Below are positions 16,149 through 19,007 of a DNA stretch of 19,007 nucleotides, piece after piece; positions within the stretch are counted from its first letter, which is position 1, and each line of letters starts with the position of its first letter. The notes below the pieces were generated by a model, which searched no databases, was not told the DNA's origin, and saw only the letters and a program-made list of their open reading frames with translations. This DNA comes from an uncultured Clostridiaceae bacterium (GTDB lineage: Bacteria > Bacillota > Clostridia > Lachnospirales > Lachnospiraceae): positions 1 through 19,007 of the forward strand of contig CATLIJ010000011.1 in assembly GCA_949948825.1 (NCBI GenBank), given 5' to 3'. The position numbers and the translations under genes are program-made.

Positions 16149-16712
16149 TTACATGGGTTTTAGATTTTTATTGAGTCTGTCTACCATCCAGGCAATCCTC
16201 TTTTCCCGTCCAGCATCTGTCTTTGCGTCAAGGTATGCCCGTGTATAAGTTTTCCTTACAGATGGGGACATGGCCTGAAAATTTGTATAGGCAGGTTCAT
16301 ACCCTTTCAAAATTGCCGACAGACAGGCGATTTGTTCCTCTGTAATGATTGCCAGAGGGTTTGGAGCGTCCCACTGACCGTTCTTCTTGGCCTCATCTAT
16401 TTTCTTTCTGCCAAAGTCAGTCATAAGCCCTTGTTCTTCAAGGCTTTTTACCAATGTCTTATTCTTTTCTGACCATTTGCTATTCTCCCTGCGCAGAGAG
16501 AAGTATTTCTTATACGTCTTATCATCAATTTTTTCCATCTGTCCGTCAATCCAGCCAAAACAGAGAGCCTCTTCCAGTGCTTCTCCCGCTTTTATGGTTT
16601 TTGGTCCGCCCGCTTTGCCGAACAGAAGCCAAATACCTTCATCTGACAGACAATGTTCACAGAGCCATCCGCGAAATTCTTCCCGGTTGGCAAATCTTAA
16701 CAGTTCGCTCAT
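16149..16712 (-). CDS. YdeI/OmdA (bacteriocin-protection) family protein
   Basis: 187 residues resembling the family labelled YdeI/OmpD-associated. It has an N-terminal segment ELLRFANREEFRGWL, the conserved EEALCFGWIDGQ near 46-57, YFSLRRENSKWSEKNK near 70-85, and a C-terminal helical domain ending in the typical KTDAGREKRIAWMVDRLN. It is cytosolic with no membrane segment. The biochemical role of the family is unclear; the name comes from reports of altered sensitivity to antimicrobial peptides or bacteriocins. It is the last gene of the BlaI-type operon. Its AAGGAGG overlaps the upstream gene's stop codon (TAAGGAGGG), 9 bases before the ATG. Confidence 0.85.
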   Translation of the reverse strand: MSELLRFANREEFRGWLCEHCLSDEGIWLLFGKAGGPKTIKAGEALEEALCFGWIDGQMEKIDDKTYKKYFSLRRENSKWSEKNKTLVKSLEEQGLMTDFGRKKIDEAKKNGQWDAPNPLAIITEEQIACLSAILKGYEPAYTNFQAMSPSVRKTYTRAYLDAKTDAGREKRIAWMVDRLNKNLKPM

Positions 16713-16725
16713 GACAGATCCCTCC

Positions 16726-17169
16726 TTATGATTTGTCCTGCCAGTCTTTGGCTGGCAAATGCTGATTTATAATATATTGATACGCAAATTCAATTCCATT
16801 ACAAGTCAAATTTTCACACATATGAGGTGGATCGTTTTCTGAAAATCCCGTGGGGCGTAGTTCAAAACATCTTAAAGAACCAAATGTCTTTTCAAAAGCA
16901 GATGCAAAGTTGTAACAGGCGGATACGGTTTCATCTTCTGTTTTCCCCAGCACATGGAAATAAATTCCTATGAACATAAGTGTGCCTTCAACCAAGCCGC
17001 ACTGCGCCCTGTAACCGCCAGCACCATGCAATCCAACCGCAGACCAGATTGTTTGCTGTTCAATAGCAGTTTCAAACAGTTCACTCAAACAAATCATTGC
17101 TGTTCTTGCACAATTTATATCTTCATTCCAGTACAGTTCATGTACCCGGTTCTTTATATATTCATTCAT
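16726..17169 (-). CDS. C_GCAxxG_C_C family putative redox-active protein
   Basis: 147 residues from the chosen start. Cysteines at 20 (INCARTAM), 57 (AQCGLVEGTLMFIG), 101 (RCFEL), 118 and 123 follow the C...CGxxxG...C...C pattern that names this family, and GLHGAGGYRAQ precedes the central motif. Extra Cys occur at 27 and 85. Redox or metal-centre chemistry is assumed for the family but not proven. The ATG at 17169 overlaps the stop of the upstream M56 gene (ATGA), indicating coupling; an upstream in-frame ATG at 17208 would overlap that gene by 43 bases and add 13 unsupported residues. The YdeI-like gene follows 13 bases later. Confidence 0.82.
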   Translation of the reverse strand: MNEYIKNRVHELYWNEDINCARTAMICLSELFETAIEQQTIWSAVGLHGAGGYRAQCGLVEGTLMFIGIYFHVLGKTEDETVSACYNFASAFEKTFGSLRCFELRPTGFSENDPPHMCENLTCNGIEFAYQYIINQHLPAKDWQDKS

Positions 17170-18446
17170 AAATAGATTATCTCCGTGTCTTTTCTTATTC
17201 TCAGGCATATTTCAAGGAGCTTATAATACCAGTTATCTCTTATACTTTCATAGGGAATCTGTATGATCCTGTTTTTTGAATTGCCTTCATAAATACAGGA
17301 TTCTGCTATGCCTGCCAACCCCGGAAGTTTATAAAATCCGCCAAACATAATCCATATTTCTCCATTTGCATTATTTTCTCTCAAAAACTTCTCAAAGGCT
17401 TCTCTCTCAACATAAACATATCTGTCATCATATGAAATCATCTGGCTTAGTTTTTCTGTGTCACAAGAAACAATCTCAGGCTCATTGTCATATTTTCCAA
17501 TCATAATATCTCTGCTTTCATTGCACCGGGCATAGGAATGGGTATGTACCGCCAGCAACAGCGTCCCAATCACCAGAATGGCGGCAGCTGCCATGACTGC
17601 GCACATTCTTTTTCTGTATGGACAAAAGCCGGCAATCTCACCCATCCGCCTTTTCATATCTGCAAATTCTCTTTCCCCTGCATAAGTAACCGCAGGCGGC
17701 GTATCATTCGTTCCGAAGCGCAGCAGTTTCAGGGTTTTCAGCAGTACCATGCCATATTCAAGGGCCGTTCTCCCGCTGCGCTGTATGCACACCCTGTCAC
17801 AGATATCCTCCAAATCTGCCCGGAACTGTTTCTGAAACATTGTCAGAAACGGATTCACCCATAAGAGACAACGCAGGATATCCCACGCAAACCCGAACCA
17901 CAAGTGTCCCAGCTGGATATGGGTCCGCTCATGCTGCACAACTGTCATTAACTCCTCTTGACTGTAACTTTCCCATATTACTTCAGGAATAACAATCACT
18001 GGTTTCAACAGCCCAACTGTAAATGGTGTGACTTTCATGTCTGTAATTCTGATCTGCATATTATTCAGCGAAACCTTTTTCATCCTGGAAGCCGCCTTTC
18101 TCAGGCTCCGTCGTTTTCTGAATATGCAGGCTGCGGTTATAAAAATTCCTGCCATATAAATGCGGTCAGCCCACAGACAAGTCATGATTTTATGGGTTAT
18201 CCACCCTGTTATTTCCACCACAGCCTGATTCTCATAGAACAGCTTCAGCCTGCCCAGGAACGGGATAAGCAGGAAAGATGACCATAACAGCCCCCTCATG
18301 AATGTCTGCCCTGTAAAAAACAGTTTCCGAAACAGCATCACAAGTCCCATTAGAAAAAAGGAAAAAACTCCACACCGCACAAGCTGGGTTGTATAATATG
18401 CCGAGCAGAAATTCAGAAGTCTGCCGATCCATGACCATTCAGGCAT
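17166..18446 (-). CDS. M56 family (BlaR1/MecR1-like) membrane zinc protease, signal sensor
   Basis: 426 residues from ATG 18446, chosen for AAGGAGG at 18456-18462 (minus), 9 bases upstream; a longer reading starting at 18530 lies inside the repressor gene. Three membrane helices lie in about residues 20-110. The cytosolic zinc protease domain carries HERTH at about 172-176 and a downstream acidic motif (ADLEDICDRVC). A fourth helix (MAAAAILVIGTLLLAV) is near 285-300. The remaining 125 or so residues would be outside the cell. That tail lacks the penicillin-binding serine motifs (SxxK, SxN, KTG) of BlaR1, so the trigger is probably not a beta-lactam. On signal, such proteins cleave or inactivate their partner BlaI-type repressor. 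It overlaps the repressor gene by 8 bases. Confidence 0.88.
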   Translation of the reverse strand: MPEWSWIGRLLNFCSAYYTTQLVRCGVFSFFLMGLVMLFRKLFFTGQTFMRGLLWSSFLLIPFLGRLKLFYENQAVVEITGWITHKIMTCLWADRIYMAGIFITAACIFRKRRSLRKAASRMKKVSLNNMQIRITDMKVTPFTVGLLKPVIVIPEVIWESYSQEELMTVVQHERTHIQLGHLWFGFAWDILRCLLWVNPFLTMFQKQFRADLEDICDRVCIQRSGRTALEYGMVLLKTLKLLRFGTNDTPPAVTYAGEREFADMKRRMGEIAGFCPYRKRMCAVMAAAAILVIGTLLLAVHTHSYARCNESRDIMIGKYDNEPEIVSCDTEKLSQMISYDDRYVYVEREAFEKFLRENNANGEIWIMFGGFYKLPGLAGIAESCIYEGNSKNRIIQIPYESIRDNWYYKLLEICLRIRKDTEIIYL

Positions 18447-18864
18447 GAGGGCCACCCTCCTTATCTGAGGATTCTGTCCCCTGCTCCCTGCTTTTCCCCA
18501 GAATTTTCTCCAGTTCCTTAATCTGCTCATCCGTCAGGTCAAAACTCTGCAAAAGCGCTGCCATGGCATTGGTCCCATTGCCGGAAAAATAACTGTCCAC
18601 AAACCTTCTGCTTTTTTCCCTCACACATTCCTCCCTTGATTTCTGTGCATAATAATGATAAACTCTCGAATCATGTTCATCCACCGTGTAGCCCAGAACA
18701 TCCTTCTGGTTCAGGCGGTTCATCAGCACCCGCACCATCCTCATGGACATATCCACATTCCCCTGCATCCTTTTGTAGACCTGGGAGGAGGTCAAAGGCT
18801 CCCTGCATGCCCAAAGAATCTCCATAATCAGCCATTCGCTGGGGGTAATCTCTTCCTTTGCCAT
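18439..18864 (-). CDS. BlaI/MecI/CopY family transcriptional repressor
   Basis: 141 residues. The winged-helix DNA-binding domain covers about 5-75 (ITPSEWLIMEILWACREPLT, then VRVLMNRLNQKDVL and a YTVDEHDSRVYHYY wing). The C-terminal dimerisation helices hold the region where BlaI and MecI are cut, though no cleavage site can be assigned here. AAGGAAG precedes the ATG on the minus strand. It is the first gene of a four-gene operon with the M56 protease, the C_GCAxxG protein and the YdeI-like protein, and probably represses that operon, including itself, through the inverted repeat at 18881-18907. Confidence 0.93.
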   Translation of the reverse strand: MAKEEITPSEWLIMEILWACREPLTSSQVYKRMQGNVDMSMRMVRVLMNRLNQKDVLGYTVDEHDSRVYHYYAQKSREECVREKSRRFVDSYFSGNGTNAMAALLQSFDLTDEQIKELEKILGKSREQGTESSDKEGGPHA

Positions 18865-18880
18865 ACTGCTTCCTTCCTTT

Positions 18881-18907
18881 CGATATATATTTTCACTTTA
18901 TATATCG
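18881..18907. promoter_or_regulatory. Inverted-repeat operator candidate for the BlaI-type repressor
   Basis: CGATATATA (18881-18889) and TATATATCG (18899-18907) are perfect inverted repeats separated by 9 bases. One arm covers the -10 element and the other touches the -35, an ideal site for repression. The TACA-N-TGTA core of staphylococcal BlaI/MecI operators is absent. Confidence 0.6.
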
Positions 18908-18912
18908 GTCAA
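18884..18912 (-). promoter_or_regulatory. Sigma-A promoter of the BlaI-type operon
   Basis: On the minus strand TTGACC (18912-18907) and TATATA (18889-18884) are separated by exactly 17 bases, about 20 bases before the repressor's start codon. The 95 bases to the right edge of the window show no gene. Confidence 0.7.
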
Positions 18913-19007
18913 TTATCATTAATTGTTAATAGTTATTAATGTTTTGATGGAAAATAAATGTTTATCAGGAGCCATTCTCATAAACTCACATATTGCCAGA
19001 AGCTTCC

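Overview
The window looks like chromosomal DNA from a gut-type clostridial Firmicute, most likely a Lachnospiraceae. The gdpP-rplI-dnaB order is the classical Firmicute arrangement, DUF4317 and DUF3881 proteins are typical of this family, Shine-Dalgarno sites are strong AGGAGG types, and most genes have mid-range GC. No species can be named from sequence alone.

Region 1 (1-2985) is strikingly AT-rich compared with everything to its right. It holds the 3' part of one very large gene that runs off the left edge. The protein carries an HD phosphohydrolase domain of the SAMHD1/dGTPase type with all metal ligands visible, followed by a CYTH triphosphate-tunnel domain. This looks like an acquired defence or nucleotide-metabolism protein. 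It ends at a perfect hairpin terminator shared with the convergent DUF4317 gene.

Region 2 (3024-9072) is core genome: DUF4317 (minus), then divergently gdpP (c-di-AMP phosphodiesterase), rplI and dnaB, closed by a terminator. A convergent MerR-type DNA-binding protein with a coiled-coil tail follows.

Region 3 (9189-14593) is a compact five-gene plus-strand operon: GT1-type glycosyltransferase, NAD-dependent epimerase/3-beta-HSD-type reductase, metallo-beta-lactamase-fold hydrolase, PaaK/F390-synthetase-like adenylate-forming enzyme and a FabH-like (KAS III) condensing enzyme. Spacing is tight, and two junctions overlap by 28 bases (one of these, MBL onto reductase, has a good ribosome site). 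The combination suggests a small lipid or glycolipid pathway in which an acyl group is activated, condensed, reduced and glycosylated. A CRP/FNR- or Rex-like palindrome lies upstream of its promoter.

Region 4 (14634-16064) has a small secreted Cys/His-rich protein with its own promoter, and a DUF3881 gene.

Region 5 (16149-18912) is a minus-strand four-gene operon: a BlaI-type repressor, an M56 (BlaR1-like) membrane protease without a penicillin-binding sensor domain, a C_GCAxxG_C_C putative redox protein and a YdeI/OmdA-family protein. Its promoter is overlapped by a perfect inverted repeat suited to be the repressor's operator. No tRNA, rRNA, CRISPR array or insertion sequence was found.
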